Shown in pieces: positions 44,482 through 53,311 of a DNA stretch of 64,000 nt. The notes beneath the pieces were generated by a model that saw nothing but the letters and a program-made list of their open reading frames with translations, was not told where the DNA came from and searched no databases. How positions within the stretch are numbered: the first letter of the stretch is position 1; each line of letters begins with the position of its first letter. Both the position numbers and the translations under genes were made by a program. Source of the DNA: Planctomycetota bacterium (GTDB taxonomy: Bacteria; Planctomycetota; Phycisphaerae; Phycisphaerales; UBA1924). The stretch is from the NCBI GenBank assembly GCA_020831805.1, contig JAFIFX010000003.1, positions 186,001 through 250,000 of the forward strand. The letters run 5' to 3'.

Positions 44482-47439
44482 TCAACCCTTCCGCATGAGC
44501 CGGTCGATCGCCTCGATCGGATGCATGGCCACCCGCCCGGTCCCGTCCTTGACCTGGTGGCGGCAGGAAGTCCCCGCCATCAGCAGCCAGTCGCCCGCCG
44601 CGGCCCCGCGCACCGCGGGGAACAGGGCCAGCTCGCCAATCCGCATCGACAGGTCGTACCGGTCCGCGGTGTAGCCGAACGAGCCGGCCAGGCCGCAGCA
44701 ACCCGTGTCCAGCGCCCGGACTTTCCCTGGCGCGATCCGCTCCAGCGCCGCCGTGGTCGAGCCGATGCCCCAGAGAGCCTTCTGATGACAGTGCCCGTGG
44801 ACCACCAGATCGCCCGGCGGCGTGTCGAACGCGGGCCGGGAAGGGTGCTCGTCCCAACGGCGTGCAAGGAACTGCTCGGGCAACATCGCCCGCGCGGCCA
44901 GCGACCTGCGAAGCTCGATCGGCCGATCGATGCGAAGGTCCAGCCAGTCGTCCGTGATCGAGGAGAGACACGATGGTTCGGGCACGACAAAGCCGACCAC
45001 CGCCTCGTTCTCGATCCACGGACGCAGCCGGTCCAGTGTCCGCTCGGCATCGGAGATCGCCCGATCCAGCAGCCCGACCGACACGGCCGCCCTGCCCAGG
45101 TCCGAGACCGGCATGACCTCGACCGAATACCCGAACGCGGAGAGAACCCGCGCCGTCGCCTCGGCGATGGACGCCTCGTTGTGCGTCGTGAAGGTGTCCG
45201 AGAGCAGCACCACGGTCGGCCCCCCGGCCCCGGCCAGCGTGCGCCGACGAACCGGCCTGCCGAAGACCGGGAGCGAGCGGCGCGGATCGATCCCGAGCAC
45301 CCGGTTGATCAGCCCGCGTGTGGGCCCGAAGCGGTTGATCGCGTTGACCAGCCCGGGGGTCCGGGCCGCCATGCGGTTCAGCCGGTGGATGGACCCGAAC
45401 ACCCTTGACTGGAGCGGCGCGGACCCCTTCGCCCGGTAGGTCTGGTGGAGGTACTCGGCCTTGAGCCGGGCGATGTCGACATTGCTCGGGCACTCTGTTT
45501 TGCAGGCCTTGCAGGACAGACAGAGCCGCAGCGTCTCAAGGGTTTCGGGATCCCCCCAGTCCGCATCATCGCCGCCGGGCCTGGCCTGTCCGGTGACGGC
45601 GAGCCGGAGCGCGTTGCCGCGACCCCGTGTCGCGTGGCGCTCTTCGAGCAAGGCCATGTAGGACGGGCACATGGTCCCCCCCTGCTTCTTCCGGCACACG
45701 CCCGCGCCGTTGCACATCTCCGCGGCGTGCAACAGGCCGCCCTGGTCCGCGAACAGAAACGCCGTCTCGACCTCCGGGTGGGCCAGCGGCCGATCCCCGG
45801 GACGAACGCGCGTCCGTAGCGAGATCGATTCGAGCGGGTCCGGGCTGATGATGTTCCCCGGATTGAGAAGCCCGTGCGGATCGAACAGCGTCTTGACCTC
45901 TCGGAACGCGCCCATCAGTTCCGGGCCGAAAAAGTCCTCGAGCAGCGGCCCCCGCGCACGCCCGTCGCCGTGCTCGCCGGACATCACCCCGCCGAATTCC
46001 TTGGCCAGGTGCGCCGCGCCGAGCGCGATCCGGTGCATCCGCCGTTCGTCCTCGGCGTCTTCGAGGTTCAGCAGCGGGCGGACATGCAGCACCCCCACCG
46101 ACGCGTGGGCATAAAATGACGCGATCGTTCCCTCGTCCTCGACCAGCTTGCGGAACCGGCGGACGAACTCGCCCAGCCGCTCGGGCGGGACCGCGTTGTC
46201 CTCCACGAATCCGAGCGGCTTGCGTTTGCCCGGGATCGCGTGCAGCAGCGGCTCGCCCGCCTTGCGGAGCTTCCAGGCGTTCGCCATCGCGTCCTGCTCG
46301 GTGTGCGTCTCCATCGCAGAATCCGGCAGGAGATCCCGCAGGCTGGCGAACCGCTCCCGGACCTCATCGAGCCCGCGTTCCGAGAAGAACTCCACATATA
46401 GCACCGCCTTGACGGTGGACCCGTCCCGCGTCCGGGGCAACAGCTCGACATACCGGCGGTACTCCGCATTCTGGCGGGCCAGATCGATAATCAGATCATC
46501 AAGCAGCTCAACCGCGCTCGGGCGCAGGTTCAAAATCGGCACCACCGCGTCGATCGCCGCCTCGACCGAGGCGAACGCCAGCACCGCCAGCCCCCTGGCC
46601 TTCGGGATCGTGTGCAGCCGGAGGGTGGCCCCGAGCGTGAAGGCCAGCGTGCCCTCCGAGCCGCAGAGCAGGTGGGCCAGGTTGAGCGCATCGGGGTTGC
46701 CGCCGGACTCGTCGAGTTGCTTGAGCATCACATCCAGCTGGTAGCCCGCGCTGCGCCGGAGCGTCTTGGGGAAGCGCTCCCGGATCAATCGCTCGTGCCG
46801 GCGCACGATGTCGGCGACGCCCTCGGCCAGCCGCCTCGCCGTCGGATCCCGCGTCGCCGCGCCTTGATCGAGCGTGACGGTTGTTCCGTCCCACAGGCAG
46901 GCCTCGATCCCGAGCACGCTGTCGCTGGTCCGGCCGTAGAGCACCGAATGGGCGCCGGCCGCGTTGTTGCCGATGCACCCGCCGATGTTCGCGTGCCGGG
47001 CCGTCGACGGGTCCGGGGCGAAGAACAGCCCGTGCCCCTGGATCTGATCGTTAAGGTCGTCGATGGTCAGGCCCGGGTCGACCGCAGCGATCTGTGCCTC
47101 CGGATCGACCGAGCGGAGCGTGCGGCAGCCGGCGCTCAGATCGATCACCACGGCCCGGTTCACGCCCTGGCCGGCCAGGCTCGTCCCCCCGCCGCGGGCC
47201 AGCATCGGGATGCGCCGCTCGCCGCACCACGCGATCGCCCGCCGGGCCTCATCGATCGAGGCCGGCAGCACGACGCCGAGCGGCTCGACCTGATAGATCG
47301 AAGCATCGGTCGCGTAGAGCATCCGGTCGTGCAAGCCGACACGGACGCGCCCGGGCAGGGCGGACGCCAGACCAGACAGGTCGGGAGTCGACGCTTCCGC
47401 ACGCTGGATGACCGGAAGGCTGTGGCTTCGCGCGCCCAT
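44482..47439 (-). CDS. FAD-linked oxidase / Fe-S oxidoreductase fusion (GlcD-GlcF-like)
   Basis: 985 residues from ATG 47439. The N-terminal half is a VAO-type FAD oxidase (RGGGTSLAGQGVNRAVVID near 85-103, IGGCIGNNAAG near 145, C-terminal EHGDGRARG near 490). The second half has two 4Fe-4S motifs (CNGAGVCRKK with CPS near 585-600, and CLSCKACKTECPSNVD near 660) and the CCG domain (HCHQKALW, CCGLAGSFGY). This joins dehydrogenase and electron-transfer subunits for a 2-hydroxy acid such as D-lactate or glycolate; the exact substrate is not readable. Confidence 0.9.
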   Translation of the reverse strand: MGARSHSLPVIQRAEASTPDLSGLASALPGRVRVGLHDRMLYATDASIYQVEPLGVVLPASIDEARRAIAWCGERRIPMLARGGGTSLAGQGVNRAVVIDLSAGCRTLRSVDPEAQIAAVDPGLTIDDLNDQIQGHGLFFAPDPSTARHANIGGCIGNNAAGAHSVLYGRTSDSVLGIEACLWDGTTVTLDQGAATRDPTARRLAEGVADIVRRHERLIRERFPKTLRRSAGYQLDVMLKQLDESGGNPDALNLAHLLCGSEGTLAFTLGATLRLHTIPKARGLAVLAFASVEAAIDAVVPILNLRPSAVELLDDLIIDLARQNAEYRRYVELLPRTRDGSTVKAVLYVEFFSERGLDEVRERFASLRDLLPDSAMETHTEQDAMANAWKLRKAGEPLLHAIPGKRKPLGFVEDNAVPPERLGEFVRRFRKLVEDEGTIASFYAHASVGVLHVRPLLNLEDAEDERRMHRIALGAAHLAKEFGGVMSGEHGDGRARGPLLEDFFGPELMGAFREVKTLFDPHGLLNPGNIISPDPLESISLRTRVRPGDRPLAHPEVETAFLFADQGGLLHAAEMCNGAGVCRKKQGGTMCPSYMALLEERHATRGRGNALRLAVTGQARPGGDDADWGDPETLETLRLCLSCKACKTECPSNVDIARLKAEYLHQTYRAKGSAPLQSRVFGSIHRLNRMAARTPGLVNAINRFGPTRGLINRVLGIDPRRSLPVFGRPVRRRTLAGAGGPTVVLLSDTFTTHNEASIAEATARVLSAFGYSVEVMPVSDLGRAAVSVGLLDRAISDAERTLDRLRPWIENEAVVGFVVPEPSCLSSITDDWLDLRIDRPIELRRSLAARAMLPEQFLARRWDEHPSRPAFDTPPGDLVVHGHCHQKALWGIGSTTAALERIAPGKVRALDTGCCGLAGSFGYTADRYDLSMRIGELALFPAVRGAAAGDWLLMAGTSCRHQVKDGTGRVAMHPIEAIDRLMRKG

Positions 47440-47462
47440 GGCCGGATCGTACACCGCGGACG

Positions 47463-47496
47463 CAAAGAACAACGCCCGCGTTGCCGCGGGCGTTGT
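47463..47496 (-). terminator. Intrinsic terminator after the pseudopilin gene
   Basis: The perfect inverted repeat AACGCCCGCG (47471-47480) / CGCGGGCGTT (47485-47494) has a 4-nt loop and, on the minus strand, is followed by TTGTTCTTTG (47463-47472). It lies 33 bp after the stop of the pseudopilin gene and just before the FAD/Fe-S gene start. Confidence 0.88.
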
Positions 47497-47528
47497 CTGG
47501 ATTCACAGAAGATGATGATCCGGATCGA

Positions 47529-48572
47529 TCAGTCGTAGTAGGGCGAGATGGTCAGGTTGGTGCCCTGAGGCGTGACATCGATCGCGTAGTACTGCCAGAG
47601 GAAGGCGTTGCGGTTGTTGCCCTGGGTGAGGTTCACCGTGGTCGCCAGCTCCTGCTGGGGCGTACGCATGGTGTCGCTCTCGTTGACGAAGATGTTGTCC
47701 GCCTGGGCGCGGCCTTCGGCCGTGAGACCCGAGAACTGCCAGATGACCGTCTGGGGATCGGGGCGGTTGGGCTTCTCGACATGCTCGTCGGCGAAGGCCA
47801 CATTGCCCTGCCAGTCGGAACGGGAACCCATCATCGCCAGCGTGATGGAGCTGGTGCCGAGGGGAGTACGCCCGTTGCTCTGAGCCTGGGGGGTGCTCTT
47901 GAGCTGCCACGATCCGCTCTGAGCATTGCCGTCAAGCTCGTAGGCGGCGCCACGGGTCGAGATCACCGGGATGACCGACGAGGTGGTGAACTGCCAGTTC
48001 TGGCGGCGGAGCAGGAACGGGGTCATGTGAGCGTACGAGAAACCGCCCGCGCCCTGGGCGCCCGGCTGGGGCTGAGGCCCCTGATCAACGCCGTTGTTGA
48101 CCAGACCGTCGAGCGGGGTCGCGCGGAAACGCGGATCCCACAGGGCCTGCGCACGATCCTCCTCGGAGGGGCCGGTCGCACCCTGAGGCCGGTCGGCCTC
48201 GTAGTCGTTATACTGCTCGTAGAGCCCCACCTCGACCGGGCTGACCGAGATCTCGGTCTGGATCAGACCCTGATTGATCAGGGCGGCGAAGATGTGGCGG
48301 GTGCGATCCTTCTGGATGACATTGTTCAGCGAGTCCCCGTTCAGGGTCTTGTTATTGCGGTCCAGGCGGCTGGGCAGGGGGTAGTTGTCCTGGTTGCTGA
48401 CCGCAAACACGTTCATCGCCTGAACGATCGAACGGGTCTGGGTCCCGTCCTTGAGTTCGTTGGCGGTCCGGCGTGCCTTGCCGATGGCCGGCAGCAGGAT
48501 GCCGATGAGCAGCGCGATGATCGCGATGACCACCAGCAGCTCAATAAGGGTGAATGCACGATTCTTCTTCAT
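47529..48572 (-). CDS. Type II secretion-like pseudopilin (prepilin N-terminal domain)
   Basis: 347 residues. A classic class III prepilin leader, MKKNRA followed by FTLIELLVVIAIIALLIGIL, has Glu5 of the mature form; cleavage would fall after Ala6 rather than the usual Gly. The C-terminal domain (residues 35-347) is polar, with NYPLPSRLDRNNK and a HVEKPNRPDPQTV segment after FADE, similar to planctomycetal pseudopilins with an ...FADGHV... motif. It has its own promoter with a long 5' UTR and a terminator, so it is a monocistronic gene. Function of this large planctomycetal family is unclear. Confidence 0.88.
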   Translation of the reverse strand: MKKNRAFTLIELLVVIAIIALLIGILLPAIGKARRTANELKDGTQTRSIVQAMNVFAVSNQDNYPLPSRLDRNNKTLNGDSLNNVIQKDRTRHIFAALINQGLIQTEISVSPVEVGLYEQYNDYEADRPQGATGPSEEDRAQALWDPRFRATPLDGLVNNGVDQGPQPQPGAQGAGGFSYAHMTPFLLRRQNWQFTTSSVIPVISTRGAAYELDGNAQSGSWQLKSTPQAQSNGRTPLGTSSITLAMMGSRSDWQGNVAFADEHVEKPNRPDPQTVIWQFSGLTAEGRAQADNIFVNESDTMRTPQQELATTVNLTQGNNRNAFLWQYYAIDVTPQGTNLTISPYYD

Positions 48573-48775
48573 GGCTCTGACTCCAAACTTCGGGCCGCTC
48601 CGGCCCATTGACCGTTGATACCGTGAACCGAACACCGGATCGCGGCAGACCGCCCGGCTGAGCCGGGCACAGGGTCGGAATGTCGGGCAACGGTCAGAAG
48701 TCGGAATCAAAGTGGGGCAAACGCCCCGGAATCAGTGCGGATATGGTTATGGACTCCGCCGGTGCTCCAAGTACG

Positions 48776-48804
48776 ATCATAGCGTACCAGAAGCGATTCG
48801 TCAC
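48776..48804 (-). promoter_or_regulatory. Predicted promoter of the pseudopilin gene
   Basis: Minus strand: -35 GTGACG (48799-48804), 17-bp spacer, -10 TATGAT (48776-48781). This implies a ~195-nt 5' UTR containing a GC hairpin (CCCGGCTCAGCCGGG around 48652-48666). The same gap holds the start region of the divergent ridA gene. Confidence 0.5.
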
Positions 48805-48860
48805 GCAAGCCTGAACGGTTCCCGGATCGCCGCGTTTGCCCATCTTCCCAGGAGTTTGCC

Positions 48861-49355
48861 GTGAGCCAGACCGCATCCACCACCGGAGCCCGACCGAGCC
48901 CCTCCGCCCGATTGACCACGCTCGGCATTCAACTGCCCGAGGCCCCGAAGCCCGTGGCGTCCTATGTCCCGGTCCGGATCGAGGGCTCTCACGCCTATGT
49001 CAGCGGCCAGCTGCCGCTGATCGACGGCAAGCTCGCCCGGGAAGGCGCCGTGCCCAGCAAGGTCAGCCCAGAGGATGCCCAGGCGGACGCACGCCAGTGC
49101 GCCATCAACGCCCTGGCCTGCCTCAAGCAGGCCGTCGGGTCCATCGAGCGGGTCCGCGGCGTGGTCAAGGTCGGGGTGTTTGTCGCGTCCGATCCCGGTT
49201 TCGGGGGGCACCCGAAGATCGCCAACGGGGCCAGCGATCTGCTGGTCGAGATCTTCGGCGAAGCCGGGCGGCACGCCCGGGCCGCGGTGGGCGTGGCGTC
49301 GCTCCCGCTGAACGCGCCCGTCGAGGTCGAGTTCATCTTCGAAGTTGATCTTTAA
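48861..49355 (+). CDS. RidA/YjgF family protein
   Basis: 164 residues from GTG 48861, preceded by AGGAG. It shows YVSGQLPLIDGKL near residue 49, EDAQADARQCAINALACLKQAVGS near 74 and ASLPLNAPVEVEFIFEVDL at the end. Family members hydrolyse reactive enamine/imine intermediates, but this longer form (RidA is ~130 residues) lacks an obvious counterpart of the active-site Arg in the usual Cxx-R-xx context and may belong to a YjgF subgroup. Its stop overlaps the convergent transaldolase stop (shared TTAA, 49352-49355). Confidence 0.88.
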   Translation: MSQTASTTGARPSPSARLTTLGIQLPEAPKPVASYVPVRIEGSHAYVSGQLPLIDGKLAREGAVPSKVSPEDAQADARQCAINALACLKQAVGSIERVRGVVKVGVFVASDPGFGGHPKIANGASDLLVEIFGEAGRHARAAVGVASLPLNAPVEVEFIFEVDL

Positions 49356-50011
49356 ACTGCGGCGGTCTGGCCGAACGCATTGCGATAATCGGCGAGGAAC
49401 TTGTCGATGCCGATGTCGGTCAGCGGGTGGCCCATGAGCTGCTTGATGACCGACAGCGGAACGGTGGCCACATCTGCGCCGAGCATCGCGCAGTCGAGCA
49501 TGTGCTTGGGGTGGCGGATCGAGGCGGCCAGAATCTTGGTCTGGTAGCCATAGTTGTCGTAAATCTGGCGGGTCCGCTGGATCAGGTCCATGCCGTCCTC
49601 ACCGATGTCATCGAGGCGTCCGATGAATGGCGAGACGAGGTAGGCCCCGGCCTTGGCGACCATCATCGCCTGGAGCGGCTGGAAACAGAGGGTCATGTTG
49701 GTGCGGATGCCCTCTTCCGTCAGGGCCTTGCAGGCCTTGAGCCCGTCGACCGTGCACGGGAGCTTGACGACAATGTTCTCGGCGATCTCGGCGCGTTCCT
49801 TGCCCTCGGCGATCATGGCGTCGGCCTCCAACGCGATGACCTCGGCCGACACCGGGCCGGAGACGATGGCGCAGATCTCGGCGAGCCGCTGGCCGTAGTC
49901 GATGCCCTCCCTGGCGATCAGGGAGGGGTTGGTGGTCACGCCGTCGAGCACGCCCAGGTCGTGGGCCTGCTTGATCTCGTCGAGGTTGGCGGTGTCGATG
50001 TACAGCTCCAC
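49352..50011 (-). CDS. Transaldolase-like / fructose-6-phosphate aldolase family protein
   Basis: 219 residues, the short class of transaldolases (TalC/FSA). MELYIDTANLDEIKQA, VTTNPSLIAREG near residue 25, the Schiff-base lysine strand NIVVKLPCT near 79-87, and ILAASIRHPKHMLDCAMLGADVATVP near 160 are all present. It moves three-carbon units in the pentose phosphate pathway or acts as an F6P aldolase; the sequence alone does not separate these. It lies 53 bp after the acyl-CoA ligase gene on the same strand. Confidence 0.93.
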   Translation of the reverse strand: MELYIDTANLDEIKQAHDLGVLDGVTTNPSLIAREGIDYGQRLAEICAIVSGPVSAEVIALEADAMIAEGKERAEIAENIVVKLPCTVDGLKACKALTEEGIRTNMTLCFQPLQAMMVAKAGAYLVSPFIGRLDDIGEDGMDLIQRTRQIYDNYGYQTKILAASIRHPKHMLDCAMLGADVATVPLSVIKQLMGHPLTDIGIDKFLADYRNAFGQTAAV

Positions 50012-50064
50012 GGTGCGGCCTCCGGGGGATCGGTGTGGGATGAGCGGGGATCAGGGGCGGGAGT

Positions 50065-51555
50065 TTAGGCCTTCGGTGACTCGGCCTGTTCCTCTTTGAT
50101 CCGCTCGACGAGCGCCCGACGCATGATTTTGCCCGTCGGGTTGCGGGGCAGCTTGTCGACCACCACGATCCGGCGGGGCACCTTGTAGCCCGCGAGCCGC
50201 TCGCGGCACCAGGCACGGAGGGCGTCCGGGTCGGGGGTCTTCCCCTCCTCGGCCTCGACGAAGGCGACGACGGTCTCGCCGCGGATATCGTCGCGTTCCC
50301 CCACCACGCCCGCGGCGAAGACATCCTCGTGGGCGTCGAGGACCTCCTCCACTTCACGCGGGAAGACATTCTCGCCGCCGACGATGATCATCTCTTTGAT
50401 CCGGCCCGTGATCCAAAGGAAGCCGCGTTCGTCCACGCGGGCCATGTCGCCGGTGCGGAGGTAGCCCTCCTCGTCGAAGGCCGCGGCGGTTTCCTCGGGG
50501 AGGTTGTGGTAGCCCTTCATGATGTTCGGGCCGGACATGCGAAGCTCGCCGTCCTGCCCCGGGGGCAGGTCCTTGTTTGTTTCCGGATCCACGATCCGTT
50601 GCTTCACCTCCGGGAGCGGCCTGCCGACCGAGCCGGGGGCCTGCTCATCCGGAAGCCGGACATGCGTGACCGGGGCGCTCTCGGTCATGCCGAAGCCCTC
50701 GCAGATCTGGATGCCGAATCGCTCCTGGAAGCGTTTGGCGACCGACTCCGGGAGCGGTTCTCCGCCCGAGACGGCGATGCGGATGGATTTGAGATCGTCC
50801 GGAGTCGCGTCCTTGACAGTGAGCAGCGCGTTGTACATCGACGGCAGACCCATGAACACCGTCGGCCGGTGCTTGCGGCAGGCCTCGATGATCTGCTTGG
50901 GCACGAATCGGGCCTGGTAAACCGCCCGGGCACCGGACAGGAACGGGATCAGGGTCAATGCGGTCAGGCCGAAGGAATGGAACTGGGGCAGGACCCCGAG
51001 GAAGATTTCCTCCTTCGTGAAATGGATGTGCTGGCGGGTCTGCCGGACATTCGAGAGCAGGTTCTTGTGGGTCAGCATGACGCCCTTGGGACGCCCGCTT
51101 GTCCCCGAGGTGTAGAGCATGACGGCCAGGTCGTCGGGCCCGGCGGACTTGGGCCATCGCGGCCTTGGGAGCTTCTTGAAGTTGATGTCCTCGATCCAGA
51201 TGATGTGCTTGGCCTTCGGCTCCAGCTTGAGATGTTCGCACAGCTTGCGCGACGCGATCAGGAGATCCGCCCCGCAGTCATCAATGACATACTGGAGTTC
51301 CTCGGACTTGAGCAGGTAGTTCAGCGGCACCAGGGTTCGTCCGGCGAACCACACGCCGGAGGCGACGCCGGCGAACACGCCCGAGGTCGGCAGCATGACG
51401 GCGACCCGGGGGGCCTTGGCCGTGGACGAAACGATGTTCGCGATATGCATCGAGACGACCAGCAGGTCGATGCCCCGGTAGGTGCGGAAATCGTCGACGA
51501 ACAGCTCCCGCCGCAGATTCCGGGCCATGGAGCGAAAGGCACGCCAGGCAAGCAC
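50065..51555 (-). CDS. AMP-dependent acyl-CoA/acyl-ACP ligase
   Basis: 496-residue adenylate-forming enzyme. Key motifs are the AMP-binding P-loop YTSGTSGRPKGVMLTHKN near residue 150, EGFGMTESAPV near 295, TGD-M near 384 and the C-terminal catalytic Lys in PRNPTGKIMRR near 475. It activates a carboxylic acid, probably a fatty acid. I chose GTG 51555 because the very strong AGGAGGTGAT lies just before it; ATG 51597 (4-bp overlap with the upstream gene) would add 14 residues. AcpS lies two genes upstream, which suggests a fatty acid or lipid context. Confidence 0.9.
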   Translation of the reverse strand: MLAWRAFRSMARNLRRELFVDDFRTYRGIDLLVVSMHIANIVSSTAKAPRVAVMLPTSGVFAGVASGVWFAGRTLVPLNYLLKSEELQYVIDDCGADLLIASRKLCEHLKLEPKAKHIIWIEDINFKKLPRPRWPKSAGPDDLAVMLYTSGTSGRPKGVMLTHKNLLSNVRQTRQHIHFTKEEIFLGVLPQFHSFGLTALTLIPFLSGARAVYQARFVPKQIIEACRKHRPTVFMGLPSMYNALLTVKDATPDDLKSIRIAVSGGEPLPESVAKRFQERFGIQICEGFGMTESAPVTHVRLPDEQAPGSVGRPLPEVKQRIVDPETNKDLPPGQDGELRMSGPNIMKGYHNLPEETAAAFDEEGYLRTGDMARVDERGFLWITGRIKEMIIVGGENVFPREVEEVLDAHEDVFAAGVVGERDDIRGETVVAFVEAEEGKTPDPDALRAWCRERLAGYKVPRRIVVVDKLPRNPTGKIMRRALVERIKEEQAESPKA

Positions 51556-51593
51556 GGGATCACCTCCTCTGTCTGGGTAGAGCCTATCCGAAA

Positions 51594-52568
51594 TCATGGC
51601 ACGGCGTCGCCGTGGGGCCACACCTCGAGCCCGTGCGGAGCGTTGCGGATGTCCCGGGCCACCGTCACGGTCCGGGCCGGCTTGCCGGTCCGCAGGTCGA
51701 AGGCGGTCACCGAGCCGGGCGAGTGGCCCGCGATGATCGTCCCGCTGGGCTCGTCGACGCACAGGCCCCGGGCGAAGCCGGCGCGGGCGTAGTCGCCCGG
51801 GACGCCCGGGTTCTCGATGGTTTTCGGGTCGATCCGGGGGATGGGCATCCGCTGGATGACCGCGCCCTTCAGGCCGGCGATGACCACCGCATCGTCGCCG
51901 GTTGAGTTGTAGATGATCCGGCCCTGGTGCGGCTGGCAGTTGTGGGTCATCTCGGGCACCACGGCGTAGGGGCGGACCTCGGCGGTCTCGGTATTCAGGA
52001 CGCAGACGGCCTTGAACCGCAGGCCGCTGAAGAGCACGCCCTGGGGGGTACACCAGACCTGATTGATGTGCAATCGGTCCTGTTTCGGCGGGAGTCGCTC
52101 GGCGTGCGGGTCGTACGCCTTGGCGGCCAGCACCGTCGCGGGCTTGCCCTGGATCGTGCGGGTCGCCGGGGCGATGTACCACGCGGCGTCGAAGCGTTCG
52201 GCGGCGGGGTCGAAGCGGAGGATGGAGTCGAAGCTGGTCGAGGTCAGGTAGATGCGGCCCTGGTCGTCCCTGGTGATCTCGTGGCAGTGGTGCAGGGCGG
52301 GGCATTTGTACGAGCGGAGGATGTTGAAGGACCGGTCGAAGACGAACAGCTCGTCCGACGCGGCGATCCAGACCTCGTCGCCTAGGAAGACGATGCCGCG
52401 GAGGCCCCGGCCCATGCCGCGGCCTTCCCATTCGATATCGACCCGGTTCCAGTCGAGGACCTTGGTGAAGTCGCCGGATTCGAGGTTGATCAGATAGGCC
52501 CCGCCGTGGGCGTTGCCCTGCTGGGCGGAGCGGATCACATCGGTCATCAGGACGGTGGGCAGGGGCAT
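51594..52568 (-). CDS. Beta-propeller protein of unknown function
   Basis: 324 residues made of repeated beta strands of the kind seen in SMP-30/NHL or TIGR03032-like propellers: LRGIVFLGDEVWIAASDELFVFD, CHEITRDDQGRIYLTSTSFDSILRFD, LHINQVWCTPQGVLFSGL and RGLCVDEPSGTIIAGHSPGSVTAFD. There is no signal peptide, so it is probably cytoplasmic. It sits between acpS (10 bp) and the acyl ligase. His/Asp residues such as HHCHEI and MTHNCQPHQG could bind a metal. Function not assigned. Confidence 0.66.
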   Translation of the reverse strand: MPLPTVLMTDVIRSAQQGNAHGGAYLINLESGDFTKVLDWNRVDIEWEGRGMGRGLRGIVFLGDEVWIAASDELFVFDRSFNILRSYKCPALHHCHEITRDDQGRIYLTSTSFDSILRFDPAAERFDAAWYIAPATRTIQGKPATVLAAKAYDPHAERLPPKQDRLHINQVWCTPQGVLFSGLRFKAVCVLNTETAEVRPYAVVPEMTHNCQPHQGRIIYNSTGDDAVVIAGLKGAVIQRMPIPRIDPKTIENPGVPGDYARAGFARGLCVDEPSGTIIAGHSPGSVTAFDLRTGKPARTVTVARDIRNAPHGLEVWPHGDAVP

Positions 52569-52578
52569 CGGCGGGAGG

Positions 52579-52959
52579 CTATCCCTCTGCGATGACCGAG
52601 GCGACCGCGTGGTCCTTGGTGTGGGTCAGGGAGACATGCCAGCAGGCGATGCCGCGCTCGGCGGCGATCTCGGCGGCCCGGCCGGTGACGAAAAGTTCGG
52701 GCTTGCCCGAGTCGGTGCGGACGACCTCGATGTCGGTCCAGCCGATGCCCCGGGCCCAGCCGGTTCCCAAGGCCTTGAGGGCCGCTTCCTTGGCGGCGAA
52801 GCGGGCGGCCAGGTGCTCGGCACGGCGGGGACCCTCGCCGGCGTCGGCGACCTCGCGCGGGGTGAAGCAGCGTTCGAGGAAGCGGTCGGCGTGGTCAGCC
52901 AGCATCGACTCGATGCGGCCGATCTCGGTCAGGTCGATGCCGTGGCCGAGGACGGGCAT
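52579..52959 (-). CDS. acpS: Holo-[acyl-carrier-protein] synthase
   Basis: 126-residue phosphopantetheinyl transferase that converts apo-ACP to holo-ACP using CoA. The Mg-binding motif GHGIDLTEIGRIE is at residues 5-17, and FAAKEAALKALGTG near residue 54 supplies the catalytic Glu and Lys. WHVSLTHTKDHAVASVIAEG ends the protein as expected. It starts one base after the FmdB-like gene's stop and is followed within 10 bp by the propeller gene. Confidence 0.95.
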   Translation of the reverse strand: MPVLGHGIDLTEIGRIESMLADHADRFLERCFTPREVADAGEGPRRAEHLAARFAAKEAALKALGTGWARGIGWTDIEVVRTDSGKPELFVTGRAAEIAAERGIACWHVSLTHTKDHAVASVIAEG

Positions 52960-52960
52960 G

Positions 52961-53311
52961 TCAGTCCTTGGCCCCCGACTTGGCGGGCTTGGATTCGGGT
53001 TTCTTGGCGGGGGTCTTCGTGTCCGGCTTGTGGTCCGGCTTGGCGTCGGTCTTCTTGCCTGAGTCGGACGATTCCGTCTTGGGCTTGGCGGCGTCGGCGT
53101 CGGCTTTGGCGGCCTTCTTGTAGGAGTCGCTGCGGTAGTCGGTCTCGTAGAACCCGCCGCCCTTGAACATGACGGCCGAACCGGTGCCGATGAGGCGTTC
53201 GAGCCGCAGCTTGGTGCACGAGGGGCACTTCTTCAGCGGCTTGGCGGTGATGGACTGGAACTCCTCGAACTCGTGGCCGCAGGCCTTGCAGCGGTATTCG
53301 TAGGTGGGCAT
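52961..53311 (-). CDS. FmdB-family zinc ribbon protein
   Basis: 116 residues. The N-terminal CxxC zinc ribbon, PTYEYRCKACGHEFEEFQS with a second CPSC near residue 29, and IGTGSAVMFKGGGFYETDYR near 42 match the FmdB putative regulatory family. A ~50-residue low-complexity Lys/Ala/Asp/Pro tail follows. It abuts grpE (no gap) and acpS (1 bp) within the chaperone cluster. Its role is unknown; a nucleic-acid contact is plausible from the ribbon and basic tail. Confidence 0.88.
   Translation of the reverse strand: MPTYEYRCKACGHEFEEFQSITAKPLKKCPSCTKLRLERLIGTGSAVMFKGGGFYETDYRSDSYKKAAKADADAAKPKTESSDSGKKTDAKPDHKPDTKTPAKKPESKPAKSGAKD

Noticed and set aside
50065-52431. A 788-codon frame extending the acyl ligase far upstream through the propeller gene
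   Set aside because: The extra ~290 residues are low-complexity Arg/Pro/Gly sequence antisense in frame to the propeller, whose beta-strand repeats are real. A strong ribosome binding site (AGGAGGTGAT) marks GTG 51555.
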